Source of the DNA: Biscogniauxia marginata
Lineage: Eukaryota > Ascomycota > Sordariomycetes > Xylariales > Xylariaceae
Direction of reading: 5' to 3'
NCBI GenBank assembly: GCA_022695795.1
Contig: MU404055.1
Span: 1,612,001 to 1,676,000, forward strand
Length of the DNA: 64,000 bases
The translations under genes and the position numbers were made by a program. The notes below the pieces were generated by a model. It had not been told where the DNA came from and ran no database searches. It saw only the letters and a program-made list of their open reading frames with translations. Shown piece after piece: positions 35,935 to 48,700 of this stretch (position 1 is the first letter of the stretch; each line of letters starts with the position of its first letter).

Positions 35935-37672
35935 TAACGACAGCTAGGAATTATGAGAGTACGATAGAACGGAAGGACGTGGTACTAGCCGCCAAGAATG
36001 CCTCGGAGTCAACACCGGGGATTGTAATATCTTCAAGGCCTCAGCGTAACTCACCGTCGAGTGCATTGTTACCAGTAGTGATGAAGAAGTTCTAAAAAAA
36101 TAGGATGATGGCAATGTAAATTAGTATATCCTTGAACAGGAGCACTGCTAATAGCGCATTCAAAGGTTGCTGAAAACCCAGCCCGATGCCGCAATCGGAT
36201 AGAATCTCATACCCGACCCATCTCCCCGTGCTTTTTCCATCAGTCATTACCAGCAACAAGCCTGACCTGATGCCATTTAGCAAAACGCTTACACAGAAAA
36301 AAGGGTTAATATAACCAGTTTACTAATACTACCACCAGATACTACAGCTAAAATGACGTTCGATAGTATTAGGGGAAGGTTGTCAATGCTAGGTTGCAAC
36401 TTGGTATCCCTTTGATAGCTTGGAATTAAATGGGAATAAAATAAATGAGTAGATACAACGCCCCCGAGAGACTAAACGTGAACTAACTAACTGACCAAAT
36501 CGATAGCTGAGTGACAATGCGGACCGGTATCGTAGCCTTCTCGCTAAGGTAACATGTTATAATGGCAGAGGCCATCAATGCCAGTGCAAATACTAGGAAT
36601 AAAGCAATGACTCGTCCGTCGCTCCAAGCACGGGTAGTGATTCCCCGCTTCAACACTCTGAGGTCAGTAAAGACAGCACAGGTCGGGGTCTTAACTATGC
36701 TGAGAAAAAGAAGAAAAATCCAAGAAGATCGAGTATGAGGAACCTTTCGCGGGGCGTTTAGATCATGAACGTGCTAGCTCGGAGAGTACGATGTAAAAAG
36801 AAGACTATCACAGCTGCCGTGATGCAGCTGTGTAATTTGATGCACACCAGGAGTATGGGGTACATTATACTTACACATATAAGGTCAGAAATACTAATCA
36901 CTGACCTAAAAGGCAGGTTAACATATAAGCATCACAGTCATATAACATGATCAGTGAACGCACTGCCTAACTACTGTTATTTTAGTAATAATATATAAAT
37001 CATTCGGATTATTTTGCCTTACAGGAGGTCCATCAACCGAAACGGTATCATGGATTATACTGATCAACCCTTGTCATATCAGCCGCTTTTGCGTAATAAT
37101 GACTAAACTTCCGACAGAGACATCTGAAGAGCCAGTACCAGTGACAGCCTGCTGAAGAAACACCCTGCTACCATATCGATTCTTCAAATCTGCAGCCAAG
37201 TAATATAAGTACTCGATTAACGAGAGCGCGAGGGCACAAATGAAAGAACCGACTTCGGAGAAAAGGAGTGAAGTTAGATATGTCCATTTTGGACTGAAAA
37301 ACATGTATATCTTTCTGGATTGAAGTTGGAAGGTATACTGCATCAGAAAGTAGGCTATAACATCACTATTAAGTATAAGCACTGCATTCGGCATGGCGAA
37401 AGGACTGGCCTGAAACACATCATCCCACATCATCTAGAGAGTGGAACTTATTGGTGATTTTTGGTATCGCAATTGAGATGATAGTGTTGTCCAATACGAT
37501 GCAGAAGATGGCAATATGCATCGCAAACATGTTTGATTACAAATATCAATCGTGGCAGGTATAGGGGCTGGTCCGGAGTACCAGACGTTGCTTGGTCCTC
37601 CTCCCCGTCTACACTTGCTATCAGTGTAGAGGATGATTCTAGCTATCTGCGCTCGCTGCCTAGATCTGACAT
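35935..37672 (-). pseudogene. MFS efflux transporter (DHA2/TOXA-like), heavily decayed
   Basis: Pieces of a 14-TM drug:H+ antiporter can be read in order on the minus strand in changing frames. The start is near 37672 (MSDLGSERR followed by a stop, then LESSSTLIASVDGEED). The first membrane segment at about 37530-37440 includes IFCIVLDNTIISIAIPKIT. Next come FQLQSRKIYMFFSPKWTYL and EVGSFICALA (37340-37220), VTGTGSSDVSVGSLVIITQ (37140-37090), WSDGRVIALFLVFALALMAS (36630-36560), LYLLIYFIPI, GLGFQQPLNALLAVL (36180-36130), and a C-terminal block GVDSEAFLAASTTSFRSIVLS near 35970. Many stops and frame slips separate them. Intact homologues export toxins or polyketides from producing cells. Its position between P450 and regulator marks it as the former cluster exporter. 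Confidence 0.8.
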
Positions 37673-39123
37673 CTCACCGATGCGGGTATAAGCCGACGTC
37701 GGGTAATATTCAAATTCAGCTCACTGCATGAGCGTGTAAACCAACTTCATTGGTATATTAAGCGGGGGATCTTGCAAGCCCCCCAGGGGGAGGTGGGGGC
37801 GTATTATAAGCAGTTTATTAGAACTCCAAGAGAGTGAGATATAACCCCAAAGTTGCCGGGAACTTATGTGGCATGGGTTGCTATTCTTAGGCTATCTTAG
37901 CAAAGCATTTTACTCGGGTATTTCTCTCTTAGTATTGCTCTAGTTTTGCCACATGTAATTGTCAACAGGACGATGTTAATTTGGTAAAGTCCGGCCCCGA
38001 GCTGGAAAGTGGACGTATATTTTCATTATGTATCTGTAATATGCCCATATGAACTGTCGCATCACTCAATTAATGTCCATGCGGGCGCACTCGCAGTTGA
38101 GTCTCTGACTTAAGTCCGTCTAGACGCAGCGAACTTTCGGGTATTTAAAATGGACGACTATTGGCTAGGGGGAACACTCTTGATATCTGGCTGCTGACCT
38201 GAGGTGAGGTGGCTGGCTTACAGCGGTCTGGCGCAGATCTCAACCGTTTGCACGTAGCACCGACGAACACGAACAAATAAGCCAAGAGGTACGTCACTGC
38301 TAGTTACAAGTGCCTCAGGCTTCGGGTCCGGGCCGCACCGAAAAGCGAAAACTATGCTATCTGCCGACCTCTGTAGGAGTAGGAGCCATGAAAGACAAAA
38401 GCTTGGCCTCGATTCGGTGTATGGCGCCGATATTCGTTTAGGCGTATTAGAGAAAGCTTGAGTCAGCTTAATTTGGCCGACGCAACCGAAAACTCGCGAG
38501 CTTTGGGATCGTGTGATTGAGGAGAAAAGAAAAAGATAATATTTGCTGTTGTTTAATTAACAGAACGACTTGATCATCCTAAACATTCGCAGCTTTTCGC
38601 CCGATATCTTAAATCCATATATGTAGCGAATCCAGTAATGTCTTGGATTATTGGTTGGAACCAAATTATTAGAATGGTGCCACAGCGACGGTACAGAGAG
38701 CCCTTTGTCGTCACTAAGGTTGGCATTTAATGGGTTGTGCTATCACCCCTTTTGTCTTTTCTTTCCAACGCATGCAAGATGTACTGTTCATTGATAATTC
38801 TATTAAATCAATTTAGATATATCAGTCTGTGATTTTAAGTAGTAACCCTCTGGGCTAGTTTATCCTTCCTGATTAGTTCTACTCCTGGCTTTAACTGAAT
38901 GGCACGATGCAAGTAGTATGAGCCTGGGTAGCAACGTACTTGTTGCACGAAGAGCTATCACTGCAACTACCTAGAAGCCATGCATTCTACATACTGAGCA
39001 CTTCTTTGTTCTACCAAGCCGCGTGTCCCTGTCTTATATCTATTGGTCTCCAAATACCACAGCTCTTGGCAGCATGCATGTTGACGCTGAACCATCTAAT
39101 TAATTTCACAACTCTAGCTCTAT
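37673..39123. other. Intergenic
   Basis: Former transporter promoter and 3' side of the regulator gene. A G/C-rich hairpin-like stretch sits at 37765-37800. No gene and no TCG-N5-CGA site. Confidence 0.4.
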
Positions 39124-40485
39124 TTATATGCTGACCTCTCTTAATCTAGATCTCATCATCTCGACCATGCTCGAGTGTTCCCTTCCTAGCCAGGATGCCA
39201 GGCTCTTGTATAGAGCATCTATGTTAGCGGAAGTGGATTCATCAACACCACTGGAGGTCCGCGAGGCAAAAGCATCAATCAGACAGCCAATTCTCTTCAT
39301 CTCGCCCAAGAGCAACTGAATCCTCAGAGCGGCTTGCACCCGTTGATCATCAATGTTGAAGCAGCCCATGGTCATCTGCGTGGGAGGGGGGTCGGGCGCG
39401 GCGGCCCGGGTCCCCGGCGGCGAACTTGAACCGCTAGCACATGTATTGGCGGTACTGGCAGCCGCGCTTAACCACGATCCGAATGTGGAGCCAGACGGTG
39501 ACATGCCGGGGCGGAATGCTACCTCTGATGCGGGGCTCCGGGATGATAATGGGGAACAACCAGCCTCCCGGTAATACCACAGTAAGATCCGGGATATGAT
39601 CGACGCATAAAGAATCGCGAGATGCGGGTAGCTTGCACAAGAACAATTCAGCAGGCGGCCCAGTCGCTCGCTCGCCTCGCGATTGAGATGTAAGATGAAG
39701 TCTAGCGGAACGCGATCCGGAGACCTGACTGGCGGGCCGAGTGATGATGTAGATGCAGAATGGGCTCTTCTGAGATTCAAGAAAGATAGGGTACCGAGTA
39801 TATCGTACGCTTCTCGCGAGCAGTCGTGCTGTTTTCTCTCGTCGTGTGAAGTCAAGGGGCTGTCGAGATATGCTCTGTCATCAACTAGGGTCTGGGAGGC
39901 CGTGGTCTGCACCGTGGAGGTCGGGGAGTTCTCGAACTCCGGCCATCCCAATAAGGGGAAAGGCTCAGTGTCTAGGTTGGTGGATGAAAAGTCGTCCCCG
40001 ATGTTTTTTGTCGAAATCCACTCGCCAGTGTCCAGGGGCGAGAAATCCGCGAGTGACGGCCCAAGTCGATCGTTATTGAATACGTCCAGCACGTTCACAT
40101 TCGTCACGGCGTTGTTGGAGTATTCATCAATTGCTCCCCAGGTCGATTGTACATCATTAAAACTTGAATTTGACCCGGATCTCGACAAGAGGGTGTCACC
40201 AACAGAACCACATGTACGATGACTGTAACTATTGTTGTCGGGCTTGTCCTCTTTGCTGGTGCTCCCGCCGTGTTCCCCTGGCGTACGAGTCACGCCAACC
40301 TGCAGCCTCTCCCTTGGTGGTTTCCCCATCTTCCGCGACACTCCATATACACAAGTGATACCAAGAGAGAGACATCGTCGGCATTCAGGCTGGCCGCGAT
40401 CGCATTTGAGCTTTGCAGAACCGCATCCATCACAACTAGACCGTAGTTTAGGCTGCCGAGCCGTTCGTGGGGGTGTATCAATCAT
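39124..40485 (-). CDS. AflR-like Zn2Cys6 transcription factor, 453 aa
   Basis: A single exon. The GAL4-type binuclear zinc cluster is complete: Cys18, 21, 28, 35, 38 and 45, in KLRSSCDGCGSAKLKCDRG and ECRRCLSLGITC, followed by the VYGVSRKMGKPPRERL linker that is characteristic of the aflatoxin/sterigmatocystin regulator family. The middle is a Ser/Asp-rich, probably activating, region. The C-terminal half (LDFILHLNREASERLGRLLNC, then AILYASIISRILLWYYREA) matches the AflR regulatory domain. AflR proteins act in the nucleus, binding TCG(N5)CGA as dimers and switching on polyketide cluster genes. Its place inside the cluster, between the exporter remnant and the aldo/keto reductase, makes it the probable pathway-specific activator. 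Confidence 0.9.
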   Translation of the reverse strand: MIDTPPRTARQPKLRSSCDGCGSAKLKCDRGQPECRRCLSLGITCVYGVSRKMGKPPRERLQVGVTRTPGEHGGSTSKEDKPDNNSYSHRTCGSVGDTLLSRSGSNSSFNDVQSTWGAIDEYSNNAVTNVNVLDVFNNDRLGPSLADFSPLDTGEWISTKNIGDDFSSTNLDTEPFPLLGWPEFENSPTSTVQTTASQTLVDDRAYLDSPLTSHDERKQHDCSREAYDILGTLSFLNLRRAHSASTSSLGPPVRSPDRVPLDFILHLNREASERLGRLLNCSCASYPHLAILYASIISRILLWYYREAGCSPLSSRSPASEVAFRPGMSPSGSTFGSWLSAAASTANTCASGSSSPPGTRAAAPDPPPTQMTMGCFNIDDQRVQAALRIQLLLGEMKRIGCLIDAFASRTSSGVDESTSANIDALYKSLASWLGREHSSMVEMMRSRLREVSI

Positions 40486-41732
40486 ACTTGGCGTAGAGAA
40501 GGGACTACTTTGCTTCTACATAATTGATATTTGAGAGAGACCAATGTGATCGATGAAGAGTTAATGTAGATTCGTTTACCACCTGCCAAGCCATACAAAG
40601 CCCGTTGCTTATCAAGATATCATCTTTGCTTCTCATAGATACGAGGCAAAAACTAAGCTCGGTATAATTTTCCTTTTCACCAAGCCAATATTCTATGAAC
40701 CTTGCACCGCCATCATGCCACAAAATAGGCTTTTAATGCTCCTTTGAATCCTTTCTGACGCAGGTGTAAGCTTACCGCTGCTTATCTAGGACGCAGCCAT
40801 TCTGCTGCGTCGGTGATTCGGTTTGATACGCCTCGTGTGACAGACTGTGAAACTAAAGTCCCCAACGGCCAGAGCTAGACAAATTACCTAAGGTGATTGG
40901 AGCTGCATATCCTTCGTATTCCTTGTCATAGCCGCATGAGGCTGAAATAAGTGATTAAGTACGATGCATCTTAGCTTGGTGGTGGCTTTATGAACAGTGT
41001 TCCAAGTGGAAGCGGATGCATATATCTCTTTTTGAATTACTAGATATTCTCATAGGTCCTCACGGCAGCGCGGGGGATTCGGGGCAGTGTTCGGTATCCT
41101 CGCGTAGATATGTATTGATGGGGCGGGGGGACTGAGGGTGTGTAGAAGAGAAGGGATATCCAGGGGTTGTAGGACACTTCTTTATACTAAGTGATGTGAC
41201 CGACAACCCGCCGGGGAGTGAATAAAAGGAGAACCTGTGGTGAGCAGTTTGCTGACTTACATGTGTCAGTTTGTGTTACCTGTCCTGCGCGGGACATTCT
41301 ATGTGGCTGAACAGTACCGTTGGCCGGGCTGCTAGGCTCGACGCCATAAAGGCTAAGTACTCGTCACCGAGGTAGGGGGGGGGTAGGGAGAGGCAAGGAG
41401 AGGTAGGGCAGGGGAGGCAGGGGTAATCTTGTGTAACAGGAGATACGGCGCGGATTTTAGGCCCCGAAATCGCGCCATTCGGATTCTTTCCCCTCGCCCT
41501 CCCTTTGAGCCTAAGGCCGTGACGCTGCAAGTCTTTCATCCCCGAAATATGGCGTAACGCCTGAGGCTTGTTTATGTCAGCTTTGTTATTTCCATGGTTC
41601 AGGCGTCCACCCAGAAAATGCCCAGAAGTGTTAAAGAACCGAGAGACTCGCTCTCTCGAGTTCACTGGTCTCATCCACAACTCCCTTTACCGACTGTATT
41701 TCTCACAAACAGAACATTACCATTTCAGCATC
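40486..41732. other. Divergent promoter between regulator and aldo/keto reductase
   Basis: 1.25 kb shared by two divergent cluster genes. I find no exact TCG-N5-CGA; near misses with N4 (about 41360) and N6 (about 41650) occur. No gene seen. Confidence 0.4.
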
Positions 41733-42805
41733 ATGTCTCTATCATCCAGCGCGGTCTTCAAGCCCAGGTTTACCACCGGCTTCGGCCTCATGGGCATGAC
41801 ATGGCGTCCCAAGCACACACCAGACAAGCAGGCCTTCGCGGCTATGAAAACGGCTATTGCCCAAGGCGCCACCTTCTGGTCGAGCGCTGACTACTACGGT
41901 ATGCCCGAGCCAAGCGCCGGCTTGGCACTCTTGCGTCGTTACTTCCAGGCATATCCCGAGGACGCAAGCAAAGTCACACTTTTCATCAAGTGCTGCGTTG
42001 ACTTCAAGACCATGGCCCCGAAGACCACCCGCGATCAAGTCCTGGCCAGTGCCGAGGCCTGCTTCAAAGAGCTAGACGGCGCCAAGAAGATCGACGTCCT
42101 GGGCCCGGCCCGCATGGACCCCAACGTGCCGCTCGAAGAGACGCTCGGAGCTTTCCGGGAGCTCGTGGATGCCGGCAAGATTGGTGGCGTGGGGATGAGC
42201 GAGGTTGGGGCACAGACTATCGAGAAGGCTAATGCCATCTACCCCCTCAGCCTGGTCGAAGTCGAATTCTCACTGTGGACTCCCGACCTGCTCACCAACG
42301 GCGTGGCGGCTGTGGCGAAGCGGCTCGACATCCCCCTCGTAGCTTATTCGCCTCTGGGCCGTGGCTTCTTGACGGGCCAGATCAAAACCGTCGATGACAT
42401 CCCTGAGGGAGACATCCGCCGGCGGTTTGACCGCTTCCAACCAGAGGTAAGACATCTTTCCTTTTTCCATCCGCGAGGCGGCATCATTTAGATTAACCTC
42501 GATTCCCTGTGCAGAATTTCAACAAGAACATCGAGCTTGTGGACAAGCTGAAAACCTTCGCTGCCAAGGCGGGTGTTACCCCGGCTCAACTCGCGCTGGC
42601 TTGGATCCGCGCACACTCCAATTCGCCGCAAGCTGGTACTATCATCCCCATCCCGGGCGCCACTTCGCCCGAGCGCGTCGAAGAGAACACCAAGAACGCC
42701 CTTCTCTCGTCAGAGGAAAAGGCAGAACTCGACCAGATCCTCGCGTCATTCAAGATCCAGGGCGGACGGTACAACGCAGCTCTCGAGTCCATGCTTTGGC
42801 GATAG
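41733..42805 (+). CDS. Aldo/keto reductase, pyridoxal-reductase-like, 334 aa
   Basis: Exon 1 is 41733-42446 and exon 2 is 42515-42805, with a 68-bp intron GTAAGA...TGCAG between RFQPE and NFNKNIEL. A TIM-barrel NADPH-dependent reductase: start region TTGFGLMGMTW, Asp53 and Tyr54/55 in SSADYYG, Lys86 in LFIKCC, and the cofactor-binding IPIPGATSPERVEENTKN near the C-terminus. At the fourth catalytic position the usual His of LHRVD is Ala (DVLGPARMD), as in the yeast pyridoxal reductase/AKR8 branch. The enzyme reduces aldehydes or ketones to alcohols; here it could act on the aldehyde released by the PKS TD domain, or be unrelated housekeeping. Shares its promoter region with the AflR-like regulator. 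Confidence 0.85.
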
Positions 42806-43823
42806 AAGGTTTGGGGGGTTGTTAAGTTATAATCGCATCTTGAGGTGAATAAGTAATTTGCAAAAGGAAATATGATACAGTAGAAATCTTAGCCAAATAC
42901 ACATACCTATTGATTCAGAGCATACCTGTCCACCACTTAAGTGTAGATCGACCCGCTTAACGAACAAATTTGGTACTTTATATGGAATACCTACTAACTA
43001 ATCCGTACTTAAAATCTCATTGCATGTCAGCATGCATCCTCTAAGAGTGGGGTTCTGCTTGCTATCCATAGGTACTTAATATCCTTAATATTTATATGTA
43101 GCCCCTAGATATTCACAAGTATCTTTGTAGTACATATGAAGTTAGGATGAGTTAAGCACGCACATATTATATACGCATGTAATAGTTGGAAATAGGTACT
43201 GTTCAGGGTAATATTGGTTGGTCCAAGATGATGTTGTATTCCCTAGGTTTCTCCTGACCTGATAACTAGGTACCTAAGCTAATAAATACTGTGTGGCTGA
43301 AGCCATACAGTGTTATCTATAATCCCTGCCCCAGTACTAGTGCCCAGTTACACTACACTACCGCAGGTTATAGTCTTTAGTAACCTAGTTGAAACCTAGG
43401 TAGGTAATTCCTAACAACCAACCCACTTACATAATTTTTTTCTTCTCCCTATTTTGCACTCCTCGCATGCCCTGCTACTGTTGACCTATATTGTCGGTGG
43501 TGTCAGATCATCTACGTAATGAGCTGGCGAGGCCCTGATCCGTCGGAAGATTCTTTGATGCAGCTTACTCTTGTGTAACCGTAGGCCTGAGGGAAATAAG
43601 TTATTATGTCCGATGGTAACGCACCTCGCGAGTCGCGCTTAAAGCACTCACTGTCCCCGAGTCTTTTCTCCGGTGGTACAAGGGCTCGGTACCGGAGCCC
43701 TTCCTAGCAGTCCACGATGCTCTCTATCACTTGAGGGTATCTATTTATTAGCCCCTGGGATTCGTTAGACCAGAAGACCTTCTCCTTCACGACGACCTCT
43801 CAAGCAACCATCACTCATTCATC
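42806..43823. other. Intergenic
   Basis: Promoter of the MDR reductase at its right end. AT-rich, no gene seen. Confidence 0.45.
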
Positions 43824-44889
43824 ATGTCCATCCAACAGTACCAAACAACCAAGCAAGGCGGGCCGTTCTCCCTGGTGACCGCGCCAAAGCCCACCCCCGG
43901 TCCGAAGGAAGTCTGCATTCGACCTCGGGCCGTGGCGCTCAACGGGATTGACTGGAAGAATCTCAAGTTCGGCGCCACAGTCCGGTCTTGGCCAGCCGTG
44001 CTTGGCATCGACGGCGCCGGCACGGTCGAGTCGGTCGGCGAGGGCGTCACAGCTTTCAAACCCGGTGATGAGGTTATGAGCTATGCCCACGGTATACAGG
44101 GCAATGGCGCCTTCCAGGACATCTACACCGTGTCAGAGAACGAGGTCGCCAAGAAGCCGGCCGCCCTGAGTTTCGAAGAGGCCGCCTCGCTCCCGTGAGT
44201 GCCACAATTTCCAATGCCTCAATGCCTCATATGCACACTGACCTCTCCCCTTCAGGATTTGCTTCCTCACCGCAGCAGCCGCCATCGTGATCGGCCTCAA
44301 GGTGGCCATTCCCGGCCTCGCCAAGACGGAAAACCAAAAGCCGCTGAGGTCAATCCTTATCCTCGGTGGTAGTTCTGCCGTCGGGTCCGCTGCCATCCAA
44401 CTCCTGCGCCTCACGCTGCCGTCCGTCGCCATCATCACGACCAGCTCGGCAGCTCACCACGCCCACCTGAAGTCCCTAGGCGCGACCGCGTGTCTCGAAC
44501 GGGCCGCCCAGCAGGACAGCGTTGCCCTCAAGGCCGCGACGCCCGGGGGCGCTGGCGTCGATGCCATCCTCGATGCTGTCGGCGCGGGCCCTGACGCACC
44601 GGCTGTCTTTGATGCGCTCAGACCCGACGGCCCGAAGCTGTACTCGCTCGTCATCACCCGCCCGGACGCGAAGGTGCCGGATGGGCTCGAGGCGACCCTA
44701 GTCGGAGGCCCTAGTATACTGGAGGTGGCGCCGAACGCCATGCACTACCTGGCCAAGCTGTTCGAAGAAGGCAAGTACAAGCTACCTGTCAAAGTCGAAG
44801 TGGTAGGCAAGGGGTTCCAGGCCGTGGAGTCGGGATTGGAGAGGTTCCCGGCGAACGTTAGTGGTACGAAGCTGGTTGTTACCTTGTGA
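43824..44889 (+). CDS. MDR enoyl-reductase-like oxidoreductase (ToxD/LovC type), 334 aa
   Basis: Exon 1 is 43824-44194 and exon 2 is 44256-44889; the 61-bp intron (GTGAGT...TTCAG) splits the Pro codon of ASLP/ICFLTAA. The fold is a medium-chain dehydrogenase without zinc: GIDWKNLKFGA, the substrate-domain GIDGAGTVESVGEGV, and the NADPH motif ILGGSSAVGSAAIQLL. It lacks the Cys/His zinc ligands of alcohol dehydrogenases. This family includes trans-acting enoyl reductases that work with highly reducing PKSs and many free-standing cluster reductases. Beside a non-reducing PKS it more likely tailors an enone or quinone, since an NR-PKS has no enoyl intermediates for a trans-ER. It converges on the PKS 3' end, 820 bases away. 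Confidence 0.87.
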
Positions 44890-45713
44890 ACGTTGAAAGT
44901 AATAGTAACATCGGGGTTCACTTGCTTCAACCGCCACACTAAGATAAAGGACAACTATTGAGACGCATACGTAGTCTTCACTAGTACTTGCAGCGTGTCT
45001 TGTATGCCACAACATAAAATAGGCTAATAAATAAACTTTACACCTATTAACATGAACCCGATGATCGGGACTCTTATGCTTAATATTTATTAAAAAATTA
45101 AAAAATAAATAAAAAGGATCTGGTGCTGCCACACTAGTTCCAGAGACAACGACGCGCTTCATTTTAAACTCATAGTACCTAACCAAAGAGAATGGCGACA
45201 GAGGAAGATGGGAGGGTGAGGGGGTTAATAGAGAAACACACATAAATAAAGAAAAGTATCTGCTATTAGTTCACAGGTGTAGGTTACAATAATTTGGTTT
45301 AGAACGACTATCGTGAAAAGCGACTTAAGAGAGTCCAGTAGAGTCATAAAAGGAGCTGCCAAGTACTATGTTTTTCTGTCTATTATATTTTAATGTGTAC
45401 CAGGTTTAAAACTAGAAATAAACTAAACCAGTGAAGATAAGCGTTTCATGGTTTACTAGGCTTTTAACAACTTTACCAGTCACATCGATGCTCTATTTCG
45501 GCAAAGTAGTAACACAACACCTTATTTAGGTAGCAAGCAAGATGTCCGATGCTTAGGAACTGAGCATAAATAGTAAATAATGACAAGATTTCAACATTCC
45601 AAAATCAAAAACCCCAATCTAAGAGAAATCTACATGATTTCACACTGGGTCATTCGAGTTGCTATGCCACCACAGTTTTTATCAAGTATACAATTTCGAA
45701 ACCAACCCCCCGT
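44890..45713. other. Convergent 3' region between MDR reductase and PKS
   Basis: AT-rich, with A/T runs around 45085-45115 suitable for 3' ends. No gene seen. Confidence 0.5.
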
Positions 45714-48700
45714 CTAGTTCAAGAAACCAATCTCCTTCCAAACACGGATGTACTTCCTGACCACCTCCTCGCTCACCGGGCCCACGGCAGCCAGGGTCGG
45801 CGAGTGCTCGAGCGTCTTCCTGGAGTCCAGGACGAGCCCGCCGCAGGACATGCGCCGGTAGTTGCTGTCCAGGAACTCGGCCAGGACGGCGGCCGGGTTG
45901 TTGCGCTGCGGCGCCGCCCTCACGCGCCGAGTCCACTCCTCCAGCGGGACAAGCTCCGGGTTGCCCAGCGCATCGGCCAGGATCCGGTTCATCTCGCGCC
46001 AGGGCTGGCCGACGGGGTTCTCGATGTGGTAGAAGGGGTAGCTGGGCTCGCCGTCATGCCGCAGGACGAGGTCGGCGAGCGTGCCGGCGATGTCGTTGAC
46101 GGGCGTCCAGTACACGGTGCCGTCGACGTCGGGCAGCGCGTTCAGCGTCTGCGATGACTTGATCAGGAACCCGAAGTGCTCCATCGGGTTCCAGTACCCG
46201 CTGGTCTTGGACCCGGCGATCTGGCCCAGCCGTACCGTCATGGCGCGGAACCGCTCCGGGTGCCGGTGCAGCGTCGCGTCGAGCATGCGCTCGTGGCCCC
46301 ACTTGGCCTCGGCGTAGCCGTTGGGGAGCAGCGCGTCGATGTCGACCCGGTCCTCCGGCACCACGATCTTCTCCGCGTGCCCGTAGTTCCCGACCACGCT
46401 GATCGACGACACCATCTGGAAGCCGAAGCGGAAGCCCGCCGGCCGCCGCCCCGCGGCCGCGCACGCGAGGTCCATCAGGTTGCGCATCATGCTGAACTGC
46501 GGTTCGAACCCGGCCAGGGGCCGCTTCACGCTCATGGGCCACGCGCTGTGGATGATGTGCGTGACGGAGCCCGCGAGCCTCTCGTACTCTGACTTCGTCA
46601 GCCCGAGCAGGGGCTTTGAGCTGTCTGTCTGCAGGACCAGCAGCTTGGACAGGAGGTGGTCGGGGAAGTGGATGCCCTTCTCCCTCATGGCCTTCTTCTG
46701 ACGCGCGAGGGGCTCGGCCTTGTTCTCGCGGTTGAGGCACACGACCGTCTTCACATCGGGGAGGTGGGCAAGGTGAAAGACCACGTTGCCTCCCAAGCTT
46801 CCCGATGCCCCTGTCACCAGGACAACCTTTTCGTTATCGGCTGGAGCGGTGGTCGAGGCTGAAGGAGCCGGTACGAAGAACCCGGCAGTGTACTTTTGGA
46901 CGTACTCGTCAACGGCCTTCTTACGAGCTGCCAGCTCGGCCTTTTCGCTCTCTGTGAAGAGTGGTGCTTGCCCATTGATGTTTGTATGATGCCCAGAGAA
47001 GGGGGCGGGGCTCGGACTTTTCTCGACTTGTTGTTGGGCCACGTCGTTCGTATCAGTACTTCCCAGCAGTAACTCTTTCAGGTCGGCCACAGTTGGGCAC
47101 TCGAGGAAGAGAGACTCATGCTGAATATCAAGCTCGAGCTCGTCCCGGAACCGGCTCACGATGACGAGCGACAGGAGCGAGTCAACCCCGGAGTCGGCGA
47201 AATTGGTGTCGTCAGTGAGGTCCTCCGTCGCGACACCACTTTCCTCGGATATAATCTGAAGAGCACGCTTGAAGTCAACCTTTTGCGGAGCTGGAGACTC
47301 CTCGTCTGGGACGGAAGTCATGCTTCCAGTCACGCTATGCCTTCGTGTGGTGGTGGGATCTGCGTCGCTCGACGCCGGGGTAGAGGATCCGACGGAGCTG
47401 GCCGCCTTAGAATCTCCCAGGAAACCTTTGAGATCTCCAACAGTAGGATACTCGTAGAAGAGCGCGTTGAAGTCGAGATCCATGTCAAGTTCCTCCTTGA
47501 ACCGAGCCGAGATGGTCAGACCCAAGAGAGAATCAATCCCGACGTCGCCGAAAACGGTGCCATCGGTTAGATCCGGTACAGCAAGGCCACTCTCTTCGGC
47601 GATAATTTCCAAAGCTTGCGCAACCTTAGGCGATGATGAGGATCCTCCGCTGACTTGAGTAGGAGATTTTGTCGCTTTAACAAGATGCTGAGACAATGCC
47701 GCTGGCGCTACCTGTTCCTTTGACGCAAGGGGTTGCTTCTTCGACTTGTTACCACTTTCCATCGACAGGATGACCCTCAATACTCGGCGTGGTACGCCTT
47801 GCATCTATAATTGCTAGTCAGTAAAATTTGTTCAAGAAGAAAAATTTTTGAGATGGGCGGAAGAACGAACCGCGAACTGTCCAAAGTGTGCGACAACTTT
47901 CTCGCCGTCCAAGATCATCACCTCGCCGTGCCACAATCGATCCTTCCCCTCGACCATGCGCGAGTAGGTAGTGTACTCCTTTTCAAAGTCCATCGGCTCG
48001 AACATCTGGAATGAACCCCATCCATGGTTCACGAATACGTCGCGATCCAGGTCATTGTCGTCGTTGCAGTTCATAGCGAACCCAGAAGACCACGTCAGGG
48101 CGTCGAGGAGGCCCGGATGGGTGTGGAAGCTGCCGCCCTTCTTGAAGCTCCCGAAGCTGAGACGGCTTGAGGCCTCCAGAGTCTTGCTATTCAGCACGAT
48201 CTCATCCACGGCCCGGTAGTCGTCGTGGAACCGTGCCAGCGGTCGGATGGCGCGGTATACCATGGCGCGATTGAAACGAGAAGTGGCCCCCGTGACTATG
48301 CCATCTCGAAGGGCTTTCAGTTTCTGCTTCACGTCTGCTATCTCTCTCTGGAGCTTCTGCTGGAGACTTCCGTCTGTGAAGCGTACGACGCAGTGCGCAT
48401 GCTCCTGTAGTTTATGCTGGCTCTGTTATTGGATTTGTTAGCCAGTGTGCACAATATAGGGAACGAATAGGAGTGAAGGGGTAGAGAAACATAAATACTT
48501 ACGTCGAAGGTCATATATTTGATAGCGACTGATTTTGACGACCAGTCAGCCTCGGCATGGGCTTGGAGAAGCTGTTCGGGGGAGTCGGCTCGGAGAATCA
48601 GAGCCTTCAAGATTGTCAAGTCCGAAACATTGATGGTGCTACCCGCCTGGCTCGGGTTATAACGCTCAAGAAGGTAAGTGCCCACGCTCAGTGCGATATC

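Noticed and set aside
46054..46740. 228-codon minus-strand frame within the PKS TD exon
   Set aside because: Arg/Ala/Gly-rich shadow of the real PKS frame on the same strand.
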